Shown here: one piece after another, positions 24,900 through 33,969 of the stretch
Layout of the letters: every line of letters begins with the position of its first letter
How positions within the stretch are numbered: the first letter of the stretch is position 1
Source: Actinotalea alkalitolerans
GTDB lineage: Bacteria; Actinomycetota; Actinomycetes; Actinomycetales; Cellulomonadaceae
Direction of reading: 5' to 3'
NCBI RefSeq assembly: GCF_023369855.1
Contig: NZ_JAMBPP010000018.1
Location: forward strand, 1-64,000
Length of the DNA: 64,000 nucleotides
Program-made: the position numbers and the translations under genes
Notes under the pieces: model-generated
Seen by the model: only the letters and a program-made list of their open reading frames with translations
Database searches by the model: none
Told to the model about the DNA's origin: nothing

Positions 24900-26459
24900 G
24901 TGCCCACCATCGTCGAGATCGTCTCGCTGCTCGCCGCGGTGCTCGCCACCTCCACCGCGGTGCGGGTGTGGAGTCGTCGTCGGACCTCACCCCTGGCGCT
25001 GCCGCTGTCCCTGATGCTCGTCGGTGCCTCGCAGTGGTCCGTCGCACGGTCCCTGCTGACCCTCGCCTCCACCCCGGAGGCGGCCGTGCTGCTGAACTAC
25101 GCGATCTACCCGGGGGTCGCCGTGGTGGTGGGCGCCTCGTTCTGGTACTTCCTGGTGCTCGCCGGTCAGCAGACGTCGCTGACCCCGCGGGTACGGGTGC
25201 TGCTGTGCATCCACCCCGTGCTGCTCTTCGTGGCGCTGGTCACCGACCCCTGGCACCGGCTCTTCCTGCAACCGTCCACGACAGCGGCTGGGGTCGTCAC
25301 GGTCGATGTCGGCCCGCTCTACTGGTTGCACACGGCCTACAGCTACACGTTGCTCGTGGTGGGCTTCGTGGTGGTCTTCCGGGCCATGCGACGTGCGGTC
25401 CGGGGGCACCGGCACGTCTACGCGGTGTCGTTGGTCGCGGCCGCCGTGCCCTTCGCCGGCAACGTGATCACCCAGTTCGTGACGATCAGTGCCCGGGGCC
25501 TGCACCTGACCCCGGTGCTCTTCCTGGTGAGCGCCGCGATCTGGTGGTGGGTCGAGCGGTTCGGCAACCGTGACGGGCTGGTCCCGGTCCAGGCTCGCCA
25601 GGTGCTCGCCGCACTGACCGACGCCGTGGTCGTGCTGGACCACCGTGGCGTGGTGGTCGACGCGAACCCCGCCGCCCGTCGCCTGCTCAGGGCCTTCTCG
25701 CAGGACGACGGCGCGCGGGTGGTCGGCGCAGGCTGGCACGAGGTCGCCGGGGGAGGGCTGGCACGGGTCGCCCTCGTCCCCGGCGAGGTCACCCAGGTCG
25801 TCGACGGGGGAACGGTGACCGAGGTGCGGGTCACCGAGATGACGGCCGACCGCGCGCAGCACCTCGGGTCGGTGGTGGTGCTCCGGGACGTCACCGAGGT
25901 AGTGCGGCTGCGCGACGAGCTGGCCGAGCAGGCCGTGCGTGACGGGCTGACCGGCCTGCACAACCGTCGCCACCTCGAGGTCGTCCTGGCCGACGCCGTC
26001 GCCCGGGCTGCGGCCGAGGGGTTCCCGCTCAGCGCGGTGATGGTCGACATCGACCACTTCAAGCAGGTCAACGACGGGCACGGGCACGCGGTCGGCGACC
26101 AGGTGCTGCTCGGGGTGGCGACCATCCTGGCCGACGGCGTCCGGAACGGTGACACGGTGGCCCGGTTCGGGGGTGAGGAGTTCGTCCTGCTGCTGCCGGG
26201 CGTCGGTGCCCACGCGGCCGCGGAACGGGCCGAGGCCTGGCGCAGGCTCTGCTCGGACCTGGCGGTCGACACCCCCGACGGACCGGTGACCGTGACGATC
26301 AGCGTGGGGGTCGCCGAGCTACCTGCCGGCTCCGGGCCCGACGAGCTGCTGCGCCTGGCCGACGACGCGCTGTACGCGGCCAAGGCTGCCGGGCGCGACG
26401 TCGTGGTCGTCCACGCCGACAGCGCCCTGAGCACCGGGGATGGCATGCTGCGAGCGTGA
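24900..26459 (+). CDS. diguanylate cyclase: 7TM-PAS-GGDEF
   Basis: A 519-residue membrane protein. The N-terminal 220 residues form seven predicted membrane helices of the histidine-kinase 7TM sensor type (IHPVLLFVALVTDPWHRLF is typical). A PAS domain follows (about 235-340; LTDAVVVLDHRGVVVDANPA), then a GGDEF domain with DGLTGLHNRR and RFGGEEF. An RxxD inhibitory I-site (RNGD) lies five residues before the active site, so product inhibition is expected. It makes c-di-GMP from two GTP. GTG 24900 has GAGAGG six bases upstream. The EAL-DICT protein at 10.3 kb is a possible counterpart. Confidence 0.9.
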   Translation: MPTIVEIVSLLAAVLATSTAVRVWSRRRTSPLALPLSLMLVGASQWSVARSLLTLASTPEAAVLLNYAIYPGVAVVVGASFWYFLVLAGQQTSLTPRVRVLLCIHPVLLFVALVTDPWHRLFLQPSTTAAGVVTVDVGPLYWLHTAYSYTLLVVGFVVVFRAMRRAVRGHRHVYAVSLVAAAVPFAGNVITQFVTISARGLHLTPVLFLVSAAIWWWVERFGNRDGLVPVQARQVLAALTDAVVVLDHRGVVVDANPAARRLLRAFSQDDGARVVGAGWHEVAGGGLARVALVPGEVTQVVDGGTVTEVRVTEMTADRAQHLGSVVVLRDVTEVVRLRDELAEQAVRDGLTGLHNRRHLEVVLADAVARAAAEGFPLSAVMVDIDHFKQVNDGHGHAVGDQVLLGVATILADGVRNGDTVARFGGEEFVLLLPGVGAHAAAERAEAWRRLCSDLAVDTPDGPVTVTISVGVAELPAGSGPDELLRLADDALYAAKAAGRDVVVVHADSALSTGDGMLRA

Positions 26460-26956
26460 GCGCGCAGCCCGTCCAGATCCGACCCCTCACCCGTGCGGAC
26501 TGGCCCCGGGTCGCCGCCATCTACGCCGAGGGCATCGCCACCGGCGACGCGACCTTCGAGTCCCACGTCCCCTCGTGGGAGACCTGGGACGCCGATCACG
26601 CACCCGGGCACCGGTGGGTCGCCACCGACGACTCCGCGTCGGTCACCGGCTGGGCCGCCTGCAGCCCGGTCAGCGGTCGGTGCGTGTACGCGGGCGTGGT
26701 CGAGGTGAGCGTCTACGTGGCCGAGGCGGCGCGCGGCAGAGGCGTCGGGTCGGCGCTGCTCGCGGCCGTCGTCGCCAGCACCGAGGTCGACGGGGTGTGG
26801 ACCCTCCAGGCGGGCGTCTTCGCGGAGAACACCGGGAGCCTGGCCCTGCACGCCCGGCACGGGTTCCGCACCGTCGGGGTGCGTGAGCGGCTGGGGCAGC
26901 GCGACGGGCGCTGGCGCGACGTGGTGCTGCTCGAGCGGCGCTCGACGACCGTCTGA
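26456..26956 (+). CDS. GNAT N-acetyltransferase, phosphinothricin acetyltransferase-like
   Basis: A 166-residue GNAT enzyme. IRPLTRADWPRVAAIYAEGI opens the fold, EVSVYVAEAARGRGVGSALL is the acetyl-CoA pyrophosphate loop (RGRGVG), and NTGSLALHARHGFRTVG motif B. Residues match the Pat/YwnH group, which acetylates the amino group of small amino-acid-like compounds such as phosphinothricin or methionine sulfoximine. Its GTG overlaps the cyclase stop by 4 bp (26456-26459), so they are co-transcribed though no shared function is evident. Confidence 0.82.
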   Translation: MSAQPVQIRPLTRADWPRVAAIYAEGIATGDATFESHVPSWETWDADHAPGHRWVATDDSASVTGWAACSPVSGRCVYAGVVEVSVYVAEAARGRGVGSALLAAVVASTEVDGVWTLQAGVFAENTGSLALHARHGFRTVGVRERLGQRDGRWRDVVLLERRSTTV

Positions 26957-27007
26957 GGCGTGCTCCCGTGCGACCGTCCCACCGGTTGCGGGCCCGGGAC
27001 CGCTGGT

Positions 27008-27013
27008 TAGCGT
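27008..27013 (+). promoter_or_regulatory. -10 element of a leaderless promoter
   Basis: TAGCGT lies 6 nt before ATG 27020; no Shine-Dalgarno is present. Confidence 0.45.
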
Positions 27014-27019
27014 AGGCGG

Positions 27020-27256
27020 ATGACCAGTCCTGGCACCGACCTCGACCCCGACCAGACCCCCGGCCTCGAACCCGGTGGGTCGGTGGCCCCGGGTGACACG
27101 CCGCCGGCGGAGACCTCGACCACGGGCGGGGTCAAGCGGGAGCAGCCCGACCTGCCCTCAGGTCGCACCAACAAGGTCGTCTACGGCCTGATCCTCGGGG
27201 TCGTCGCCCTCGTCGTGCTCATGTTCGTCGGGTACGCGGTAGGCCTGATCACCTGA
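27020..27256 (+). CDS. DUF6480-like single-pass membrane protein
   Basis: A 78-residue protein with an acidic Pro/Gly-rich N terminus (DLDPDQTPGLEPGGSVAPGD, then ETPPAETS-like repeats) and one C-terminal membrane helix (VVYGLILGVVALVVLMFVGYAV). This matches the actinobacterial DUF6480 family of unknown function. The start is set by the adjacent TAGCGT box. The last 8 bp overlap the convergent oxidoreductase gene. Confidence 0.75.
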   Translation: MTSPGTDLDPDQTPGLEPGGSVAPGDTPPAETSTTGGVKREQPDLPSGRTNKVVYGLILGVVALVVLMFVGYAVGLIT

Positions 27257-28364
27257 CGTCGATGCCCTGCGGGCCGGCGAAGAGCCGGGACATGGCGTAG
27301 GTCGAGAGGTCCTTGCCCTTGATCTCGCTCGTCGCCCGGGGACCCAGCACCATCCGCGACCCGTCGTCCCGGGTGATCTGCGCCGCTCCTGCGTCGGGGC
27401 CCAGGGCGAGCACGATGCGCTCGGGTGCGGGGGTGTAGGTCGCGGAGGGCTCGCGTCCCTCGATCAGGTCCGTGATGTTCTGCGCCACCACGGTGGCGTG
27501 GTCACGTGCCGCGCTGATCCGCTTGTTCTCGCCGATGTCCGCGGTGTCGCCGATCGCGAAGACCGTGCGCTGGCCGTGGACGTTCAGGTGCTGGGTCACC
27601 GGGATGGTCCCGTCGTGGCGCAGACCGACCGACAGTTCGTCGTCGAGGTACTCGGTCCGGGCGCGGGTGCCGAAGCAGCGGAACCACATCTGCGCCTCGA
27701 CGCGCGCCCCGGTGGTGGTCTCGACGGTGAACTGGCCGTAGGTGCCGACGTCGACCGGAGGCAGGTGACCGAGCGGGGCGCCGACCACGAAGGTCACCCC
27801 CCGCTTCTCGAGCTGGTGGCGCACCGAGTGCCGCAGCTCGGGCAGGTAGTCACCCGTGGTGAGGATGTCGGGCTCCTGCTCGACCACGGTGACGGCCAGC
27901 CCCGGGAACGCCGAGGTCAGCTCACCGGCGAGCTCGAGGCCCACCGGACCCGCACCCACCAGCAGCACCCGCTCGCACCGGGCGAGGGCCTCGCGCATGC
28001 GGCTGAGGTGCGCGACGGCGTCGGCTGCGCGGTTCTCCAGGAACCGCGCGGGGAACGGGTAGCTGGTCCCGGTGGCGAGCACCAGGTAGTCCGCCGGGAG
28101 GGCGTCGTGCGCCGAGACCCTGACCAGGTTCGGGGAGACCAGGCGGGCTTGGTCGTGGACGACCCGACCGCGCGTCAGGAGGTGGTCGTAGGGGTAGAAG
28201 ACCTGCTTCTGCCAGCTCTCGTCGACCACGGCGCGCAGCGTCGCCGCCGCGTAGACGAACGCGTCCTTCGGCTCGACCAGGACGACGTCGGCCACCTCGT
28301 CGAGCGCTCTTGCCACGGATGAGCCGGCGAACCCGCCGCCGACCACCACCACACGCTGCTGCAT
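27249..28364 (-). CDS. FAD-dependent pyridine nucleotide-disulfide oxidoreductase, FSP1/NDH-2-like
   Basis: A 371-residue two-dinucleotide-domain flavoprotein. RVVVVGGGFAGSSVARALD binds FAD, VLLVGAGPVGLELAGEL binds NAD(P)H, and TVFAIGDTADI is the second FAD motif. The set resembles AIFM2/FSP1-like quinone oxidoreductases more than disulfide reductases, as no CxxxxC redox pair is present near the N terminus. ATG 28364 has AGGAG upstream on the minus strand. It is downstream of the nitrate operon in the same direction but separated by 127 bp, so it may be independent. Confidence 0.8.
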   Translation of the reverse strand: MQQRVVVVGGGFAGSSVARALDEVADVVLVEPKDAFVYAAATLRAVVDESWQKQVFYPYDHLLTRGRVVHDQARLVSPNLVRVSAHDALPADYLVLATGTSYPFPARFLENRAADAVAHLSRMREALARCERVLLVGAGPVGLELAGELTSAFPGLAVTVVEQEPDILTTGDYLPELRHSVRHQLEKRGVTFVVGAPLGHLPPVDVGTYGQFTVETTTGARVEAQMWFRCFGTRARTEYLDDELSVGLRHDGTIPVTQHLNVHGQRTVFAIGDTADIGENKRISAARDHATVVAQNITDLIEGREPSATYTPAPERIVLALGPDAGAAQITRDDGSRMVLGPRATSEIKGKDLSTYAMSRLFAGPQGIDVR

Positions 28365-28491
28365 CGTTCTCTCCTGGGGTGCCGTGGTCGGCCGGTGCAC
28401 CGGCGTTCTCCAAGTGTGCCGTGCACCCTGTCGGTGTGGCGATACCGTCCATCCTCACGCGCCCCCCGCGCCGCGTCCGAGGACGAACGGC

Positions 28492-30117
28492 CTACCGTCG
28501 TCCGCCGGGCAGCGCCGGAGCCGGCTGCGACGAGCCGTCCAGCGCCGTGGCCGGTGGGGTTGCGGCGGCGACGGGGAGAGCCGCGTCCCCTCCGGTGCCG
28601 GGCACGGCTGCCGGGGGGTCGGTCCGGCGCAACCAGTCCACGATGCCGCAGACGGCCTCGGTGCAGCCGCCGCACCCGGTGGTCGCCCGGGTCTCGCGGG
28701 TGACCGCCTCGACGCTGCGCGCGCCGTGCCGCCAGCACGCGACCAGGTCACCCTTGGTGACCCCGTTGCACCGGCAGACCGTCGTGCGGTCGGGCATCAG
28801 GGTCGGCGAGGGCTCGGGCCCCGCGGCGGCCGCGGCGCCGCGCACCGGGCGGAGCAGCAGCTGGCCCGGGTCTGCGGGGACGGGTGTCCTGCGTGCGTAG
28901 GCGGTGGTGAGGTCGGCCGCGAGCGCGCCCGCGCCCACGCACGTCGCACCGACGAGCACACCGTCCGCGACGACGAGCTCGACGTGCCGACCCACCGAGG
29001 GGTCGCTCAGCCGCACGACCCGCGCGCCGTCGGCGTCGGTGGCATCGCCACGCACTCCCATGGTCACGACCTCGAGCCCGTGGGCCTTGAGACGCACGAC
29101 GTCGGTCCCGTGAGGGGCGTCAGGGGGTGCCTGTCGGGTGGGCGCGGTCGCGGTCGGGGCCGGTGCCCCGACGGTCGCGAGCCGTGAGGCGAGCCGTCGT
29201 GCCTGGTCCCAGCCCTGCGCGATCAGCCCGGTGCTGCCCTCGGGAGGCTCGGCGCAGTCGCCGATCGCGTGGACGGCCGGGTCGGCGGTCGCGCCGTCGG
29301 CGCCCACGACGATCCCACGCCGCACCTCCAGACCAGCCCGTACGGCCAGGCCCGTCTCGGGGAGCGTCCCCGCGGTGAGCACCAGCAGGTCCGTGGCGAG
29401 CTCGACCTCTCCGTGCGCACCCCGCAGCCGGAGCCCACGGAGCCGACCGTCGGCCAGGAGCACCTCGTCGGTGACCGCGCCGGTCACGTGGTCGATGCCC
29501 AGGCGCTGCAGCCCGTGCACCACGGCGCCGGCTCCGGCCCCGTCGAGCTGGCGGTCCATCAGGTGCTCCCCGCCGTGGACCACCGTGACGTGCAGGCCAC
29601 GGCGGGCCAGCCCGCAGGCCGCCTCGAGGCCCAGCACCCCGGCACCCAGGACGACGGCGCGGCGCGCGTTGACCGTCGCGGCGACGATCTCCCGGGCGTC
29701 GTCCAGGGTGCGCAGGGCGTGCACCCCGGCGGGCAGGGCCGCCGACCCGGTGGGTGCGTCCCCGGTCAGGCCGGTGATCTCGGGGACCCGGGCACGCGCG
29801 CCGGTGGCCAGGACCAGCACGTCGTAGGGGGTCCGGCTGCCGTCCGCGCCGGTGACCGTCCGGGCGACGCGGTCGATCGTCGTGGCGACCGTGCCGGGTC
29901 GCACCGACACCCCGGGGAGGTCGGTCCGCGGCAGCGTGAGGGACGCGACGTCGACGGCGCCGGCGACGACCTCGCTGAGCAGCACCCGGTTGTAGGGCTC
30001 GTACTCCTCGGCCCCCAGGACGGTCACCTCGAACCGGTCGGTCCCCGGCTGGCCCAGGAGGTCCTCGACGAAGCGCGACCCGACCATCCCGTTGCCCACC
30101 ACCACGACGCGGGTCAT
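28492..30117 (-). CDS. FAD/NAD(P)H reductase with BFD-type [2Fe-2S] domain, nitrate reductase electron-transfer subunit
   Basis: A 541-residue protein with a NirB-like FAD/NAD(P)H reductase module (VVVVGNGMVGSRFVEDLL; VVLGAGVLGLEAACGLARRG; HAIGDCAEPP) and a C-terminal BFD-like [2Fe-2S] domain (VCRCNGVTKGDL and TTGCGGCTEAVCG, the C-x-C...C-x2-C ligands). It lacks the siroheme nitrite reductase domain that completes NirB. Its ATG overlaps the stop of the nitrate reductase gene (30114-30117), so it probably passes electrons from NAD(P)H to that enzyme, like NasB/NasA pairs. Confidence 0.82.
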   Translation of the reverse strand: MTRVVVVGNGMVGSRFVEDLLGQPGTDRFEVTVLGAEEYEPYNRVLLSEVVAGAVDVASLTLPRTDLPGVSVRPGTVATTIDRVARTVTGADGSRTPYDVLVLATGARARVPEITGLTGDAPTGSAALPAGVHALRTLDDAREIVAATVNARRAVVLGAGVLGLEAACGLARRGLHVTVVHGGEHLMDRQLDGAGAGAVVHGLQRLGIDHVTGAVTDEVLLADGRLRGLRLRGAHGEVELATDLLVLTAGTLPETGLAVRAGLEVRRGIVVGADGATADPAVHAIGDCAEPPEGSTGLIAQGWDQARRLASRLATVGAPAPTATAPTRQAPPDAPHGTDVVRLKAHGLEVVTMGVRGDATDADGARVVRLSDPSVGRHVELVVADGVLVGATCVGAGALAADLTTAYARRTPVPADPGQLLLRPVRGAAAAAGPEPSPTLMPDRTTVCRCNGVTKGDLVACWRHGARSVEAVTRETRATTGCGGCTEAVCGIVDWLRRTDPPAAVPGTGGDAALPVAAATPPATALDGSSQPAPALPGGRR

Positions 30118-32354
30118 CGGCGCACCACCTCTCGCTCGTCCCGCTCGGAGCGGTGCGGGACCCGGGGTGATGCCGGCCCGGGCGTCGCGGCACGGACGTC
30201 GACCGCGCACACCTTGAAGTCGGGCATGCCCGAGACCGGGTCGGTCGCGTCGGAGGTCAGCCGGTTGGCGCTGCCGACCCCGGACCAGTGGAAGGGCATG
30301 AACACCGCGTCGGGCCGGGCCGACGGCGTCACGTGGGCGACGGCCAGCGCGGTCGCCCGTGCCGAGGTGATCTCGACCATCTCGCCGTCGGCGACCCCGA
30401 GCCGGTCGGCGAGCAGCGGGTGGATCTCGGCGTAGGGCTCGGGCTGCGCGGCGGCCAGGGCGGGTACCCGCCGGGTCTGTGCGCCCGACTGGTAGTGCTG
30501 GAGCACCCGCCCGGTGATCAGGTACACCGGGGCGTCGGGGCGCAGGTCGTCGTGCGGACCGTGGTGGTCCACGGCGACCATGCGCGCCCGGCCGTCCGAT
30601 GTGGGGAAGGTCCGGGTGAACAGCCGTGGTGTCCCGGGGTGCGCCGGCTGGCCGGCGGGTCGGGCCGGGACCGGCCAGAACAGCCCTCCGCGCGTCGCGT
30701 CGTCCTGGTCGGCTGGGTCCTGCCCGGCTGCCTCGACCGCGTCCAGGCGGGCGTGGCTGAGCCCGCTGTAGTCGGCAGGCCCACCCGCGCTGGCCCGGGC
30801 GAGCTCGTCGAAGACCACGGCCGGGTCGGTGGGGAATCCCCGGGTGACCCCGAGCCGCTGCGCGAGGTCGTGCAGGATCTCGAGCTCGGACCGCACACCG
30901 GCAGGGGGAGCCAGGGCACGACGGCGCCGCAGCACGCGGCCCTCGAGGGAGGTCATCGTGCCCTCCTCCTCGGCCCACTGCGTGACGGGCAGCACGACGT
31001 CGGCCAGCAGGGCCGTCTCGGAGGGCACCACGTCGCAGACGACCAGCAGGTCCAGGGCTGCGAGCCGCCGGCGCACCGCGTCGGCGTCGGGGGCGCTGAC
31101 CACCAGGTTGCAGCCGTGCACCAGCAGGGCACGCGGTCCCTGCGGGGTGCCCAGCCGGCGCAGCAGCTCGACCGCGGGCACGCCGGGCCCGGGAAGGTCG
31201 TCGGGGTCCACGCCCCAGACGCCGGCGACGTGGGCGCGGGCCGCGGGGTCGTCGATCCTGCGGTAGCCGGGCAGCTGGTCGGACTTCTGCCCGTGCTCCC
31301 GGCCGCCCTGCCCGTTGCCCTGGCCGGTGATCGCGCCGTACCCGCTGCCGGGGCGTCCGGGCAGGCCCAGGGCCAGGGCCAGGTTGATCGCCGCGGTCAC
31401 CGTCGCGGTCCCCTGGGTGCTCTGCTCGGCGCCGCGCCCGGTCAGGATGTAAGCCCCTGCCCCGCCGTGCAACGGGCTCGCCGCGGCGAGCAGCCGTGCC
31501 GCATGACGCAGGTCGGACGCGGGCACCCCGCACACCGCCTCGGCCCGTTCGGGCCACCAGGCGGCGACGCTGCGGCGGACGTCGTCGGCCCCTGTGGTGC
31601 GCTCGTCGAGGTAGGAGGTGTCGGCCAGCCCCTCGGCCCACACCACGTGCAGCAGGGCCAGCAGCACCACGAGGTCCGTGCCGGGCACGGCCTGCAGGTG
31701 CATCCCCTTGTCGTCGTCGGCCAGGGCCGCGGTGGCCGAGTGGCGCGGGTCGACCACGAGCAGGCCACCCTCCGCGCGGGCCCGTGCGAGGTGCGCCGAG
31801 GAGGGCGGCATGGTCTCGGCGAGGTTGGAACCCAGCAGCAGCACCGCCTGCGCACCTCCGAGGTCGGCGAGGGGGAACGGCAGGCCCCGGTCCACGCCGA
31901 AGGCCCGGTTGGCTCCCGCGGCGGCGCTGGCCATGCAGAAGCGGCCGTTGTAGTCGATGAAGGGTGTCCGGAGCACGACCCGGGCGAACTTGCCCAGCGC
32001 GTACGCCTTCTCGTTGGTCAGGCCGCCGCCCCCGAAGACCGCCACCGACCCGGGGCCGTGCTCGGCCTGCAGGCCGAGCAGCCGACCGGCGACCAGGTCG
32101 AGCGCCTCGTCCCAGGTGGCGGGGTGCAGCTCGCCGTCCTGCCCGCGCAGCAGCGGGGTGGTCAGACGGTCCGGGGCCCGCAGCACCTGGGCGCTGGTCC
32201 AGCCCTTCTGGCACAGGCCACCACGGTTGGTCGGGAGCTGCCGGCCGGTGACGGCCACCGGTGCCCCGACGGCGCGTGCGGCGTCGTCGGGGGCACCGAG
32301 GGTCATCGCGCACTGCAGCGCGCAGTACGGGCAGTGGCTCGCGGTGGAGGTCAA
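30114..32354 (-). CDS. nasA: assimilatory nitrate reductase, molybdopterin catalytic subunit
   Basis: A 746-residue molybdopterin (bis-MGD) oxidoreductase that reduces nitrate to nitrite in the cytoplasm. The N-terminal CPYCALQC...GGLCQKG motif holds a [4Fe-4S] cluster, followed by NEKAYALGKFARVVLRT, DYNGRFCMASAAAG (Mo-ligand region with Cys) and the C-terminal dinucleotide-binding domain (LITGRVLQHYQSGAQTRR). The best start is a TTG at 32354, one base after the narK stop, with no ATG or GTG near: a rare start explained by translational coupling. No twin-arginine signal is seen, in keeping with an assimilatory role. Confidence 0.88.
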   Translation of the reverse strand: MTSTASHCPYCALQCAMTLGAPDDAARAVGAPVAVTGRQLPTNRGGLCQKGWTSAQVLRAPDRLTTPLLRGQDGELHPATWDEALDLVAGRLLGLQAEHGPGSVAVFGGGGLTNEKAYALGKFARVVLRTPFIDYNGRFCMASAAAGANRAFGVDRGLPFPLADLGGAQAVLLLGSNLAETMPPSSAHLARARAEGGLLVVDPRHSATAALADDDKGMHLQAVPGTDLVVLLALLHVVWAEGLADTSYLDERTTGADDVRRSVAAWWPERAEAVCGVPASDLRHAARLLAAASPLHGGAGAYILTGRGAEQSTQGTATVTAAINLALALGLPGRPGSGYGAITGQGNGQGGREHGQKSDQLPGYRRIDDPAARAHVAGVWGVDPDDLPGPGVPAVELLRRLGTPQGPRALLVHGCNLVVSAPDADAVRRRLAALDLLVVCDVVPSETALLADVVLPVTQWAEEEGTMTSLEGRVLRRRRALAPPAGVRSELEILHDLAQRLGVTRGFPTDPAVVFDELARASAGGPADYSGLSHARLDAVEAAGQDPADQDDATRGGLFWPVPARPAGQPAHPGTPRLFTRTFPTSDGRARMVAVDHHGPHDDLRPDAPVYLITGRVLQHYQSGAQTRRVPALAAAQPEPYAEIHPLLADRLGVADGEMVEITSARATALAVAHVTPSARPDAVFMPFHWSGVGSANRLTSDATDPVSGMPDFKVCAVDVRAATPGPASPRVPHRSERDEREVVRR

Positions 32355-32355
32355 C

Positions 32356-33741
32356 TCAGATCCCCGCGGCGCTGATCGCCGAGCCTCGCCGTTGGTACAC
32401 GGCCCAGGTGGTGAAGCCCATCACCAGGTACATCCCGACGAAGCCGAGCAGGGCGGGCTGCAGGCTCCCGGCGAGCTCGTTGGAGATCGCGAAGCCGCGC
32501 GGGATGAGGAAGCCGCCGAAGGCGCCGATCGCCCCGGCGATGCCGATGCAGCCGGCCGCTGCCTTCCGGGCCACCGCGGCCCGCTCGGGGGTCGTCGCAC
32601 CGACCTGGAACACGGCCGGGATCATCCGGTAGGTCGCGCCGTTGCCGATGCCCGTCGCGACGAAGAGCAGCAGGAAGGAGCCGAGGAAGAGGCCGAAGCT
32701 CGCCTGCTCCAGGGCGAGCACCGCGCCGACGGCCCCCGTCGCCATGATCGCGAACGAGGCGATCGTCACGCGGGCCCCACCCCACCGGTCGGCCAGGATC
32801 CCGCCGGCCGGGCGGGCCAGGGAGCCGACGAGCGCCCCCAGGAAGGCGATGCTGAGGGTCACCTCGGGGAACTGGTTGCGCAGCAGGGTCGGGAACGCCC
32901 CGGAGTAGCCGATGAACGAGCCGAAGGTGCCGATGTACAGGAACGAGATGATCCAGGTGTGGCGGTTGGACGTCGCCGCACCGAAGGCGCGGTAGTCGGC
33001 CCTCGCACCCGACAGGTTGTCCATCCGCCGCCAGGCCAGGTAGGCGGCCAGCACGATGAGCGGGATGAACATCACCCCGGCACGCTCGAGGTGCAGCCCG
33101 GCCGCACCGACGATGACCAGCGGGACGGCGAACTGGACCGCGGCGGTGCCGAGGTTGCCTCCCGCGGCGTTCAGGCCCAGGGCCTTGCCCTTCTCCCGCT
33201 CGGGGTAGAAGAACGAGATGTTCGCCATCGACGAGGCGAAGTTCCCGCCGCCCAGGCCCGCGAGCGCGGCGACGACCAGCAGCATCGCGAACGAGGTGTC
33301 GGGACGGGTCACCACGAAGGCCAGGGCGCTCGCGGGCAGCAGCAGGAGCAGGGCCGAGATGATCGTCCAGTTGCGCCCGCCGAAGAGCGGCACGGCGAAG
33401 GTGTACGGGATCCGCAGGGTCGCCCCCACCAGGCTGGGCACGGCGATCAGCCAGAACTGCTGGTCGATGGTCAGCGCGAAGCCGGCGGTCGCGAGCTGCG
33501 GCACGACGATGCTCCACGACGCCCAGACGGCGAACCCGAGGAACTCGGCGAAGATCGAGGGCCAGAGGTTGCGCTGCGCGACCCGGCGCCCCCCGTTCTT
33601 CCAGAAGGACGGGTCCTCGGGGTCCCAGTGGTCGATCCAGCGACCGGGCCGCGAGACCGGTGCGAGGGTCTGCTCCGGTGCGGGCGCTGCGGGCCCGTGC
33701 GGGCCGTCCGGGTCGGTCTGGGTGAGGGTCGGTGCCGTCAT
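32356..33741 (-). CDS. narK: nitrate/nitrite transporter, MFS family
   Basis: A 461-residue MFS transporter of the NarK/NNP family with about twelve membrane helices. The nitrate signatures GGGNFASSMANISFFYP (helix 5) and a later AGSLARPAGGILADRWGG-type loop, here GSLARPAGGILADRWGGAR, are visible. GGAGG lies seven bases before ATG 33741. It begins the operon narK - nitrate reductase - FAD/BFD reductase. A GlnR-type box lies about 110 bp upstream. Confidence 0.9.
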   Translation of the reverse strand: MTAPTLTQTDPDGPHGPAAPAPEQTLAPVSRPGRWIDHWDPEDPSFWKNGGRRVAQRNLWPSIFAEFLGFAVWASWSIVVPQLATAGFALTIDQQFWLIAVPSLVGATLRIPYTFAVPLFGGRNWTIISALLLLLPASALAFVVTRPDTSFAMLLVVAALAGLGGGNFASSMANISFFYPEREKGKALGLNAAGGNLGTAAVQFAVPLVIVGAAGLHLERAGVMFIPLIVLAAYLAWRRMDNLSGARADYRAFGAATSNRHTWIISFLYIGTFGSFIGYSGAFPTLLRNQFPEVTLSIAFLGALVGSLARPAGGILADRWGGARVTIASFAIMATGAVGAVLALEQASFGLFLGSFLLLFVATGIGNGATYRMIPAVFQVGATTPERAAVARKAAAGCIGIAGAIGAFGGFLIPRGFAISNELAGSLQPALLGFVGMYLVMGFTTWAVYQRRGSAISAAGI

Positions 33742-33851
33742 CTCGGTGCCTCCTGCGTCGACGGTGCAGTGCGGGGTGGCGGCCGGCTCGCACGCCTGGC
33801 TCGTTGACGTCGACGGTAGGGACGCGGTGTTTCCCCCGGTGGTCCCCGGGT

Positions 33852-33867
33852 GTTACCTCTACGGAAC
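33852..33867. promoter_or_regulatory. GlnR-type nitrogen-regulation box
   Basis: GTTAC-CTCTAC-GGAAC matches the actinobacterial GlnR pattern GTnAC-N6-GnAAC. It is 111 bp upstream of narK. On the minus strand TACCGT at 33818-33813 is a plausible -10, which puts the box about 45-60 bp upstream of the start of transcription, a good place for an activator. It could also affect the divergent aldo/keto reductase. Confidence 0.6.
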
Positions 33868-33957
33868 AGTCACCGCACGCCCGCTCGACGGTCGCTGTGA
33901 GAACTGCGGCGACCGACGTGCCCCGGGCCTCCCGGAGGTGGCCCCGGTGGTCTCGGC

Positions 33958-33963
33958 TACGGT
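33958..33963 (+). promoter_or_regulatory. -10 element of a leaderless promoter
   Basis: TACGGT lies 6 nt before ATG 33970; no Shine-Dalgarno is present. Confidence 0.45.
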
Positions 33964-33969
33964 CGATCC

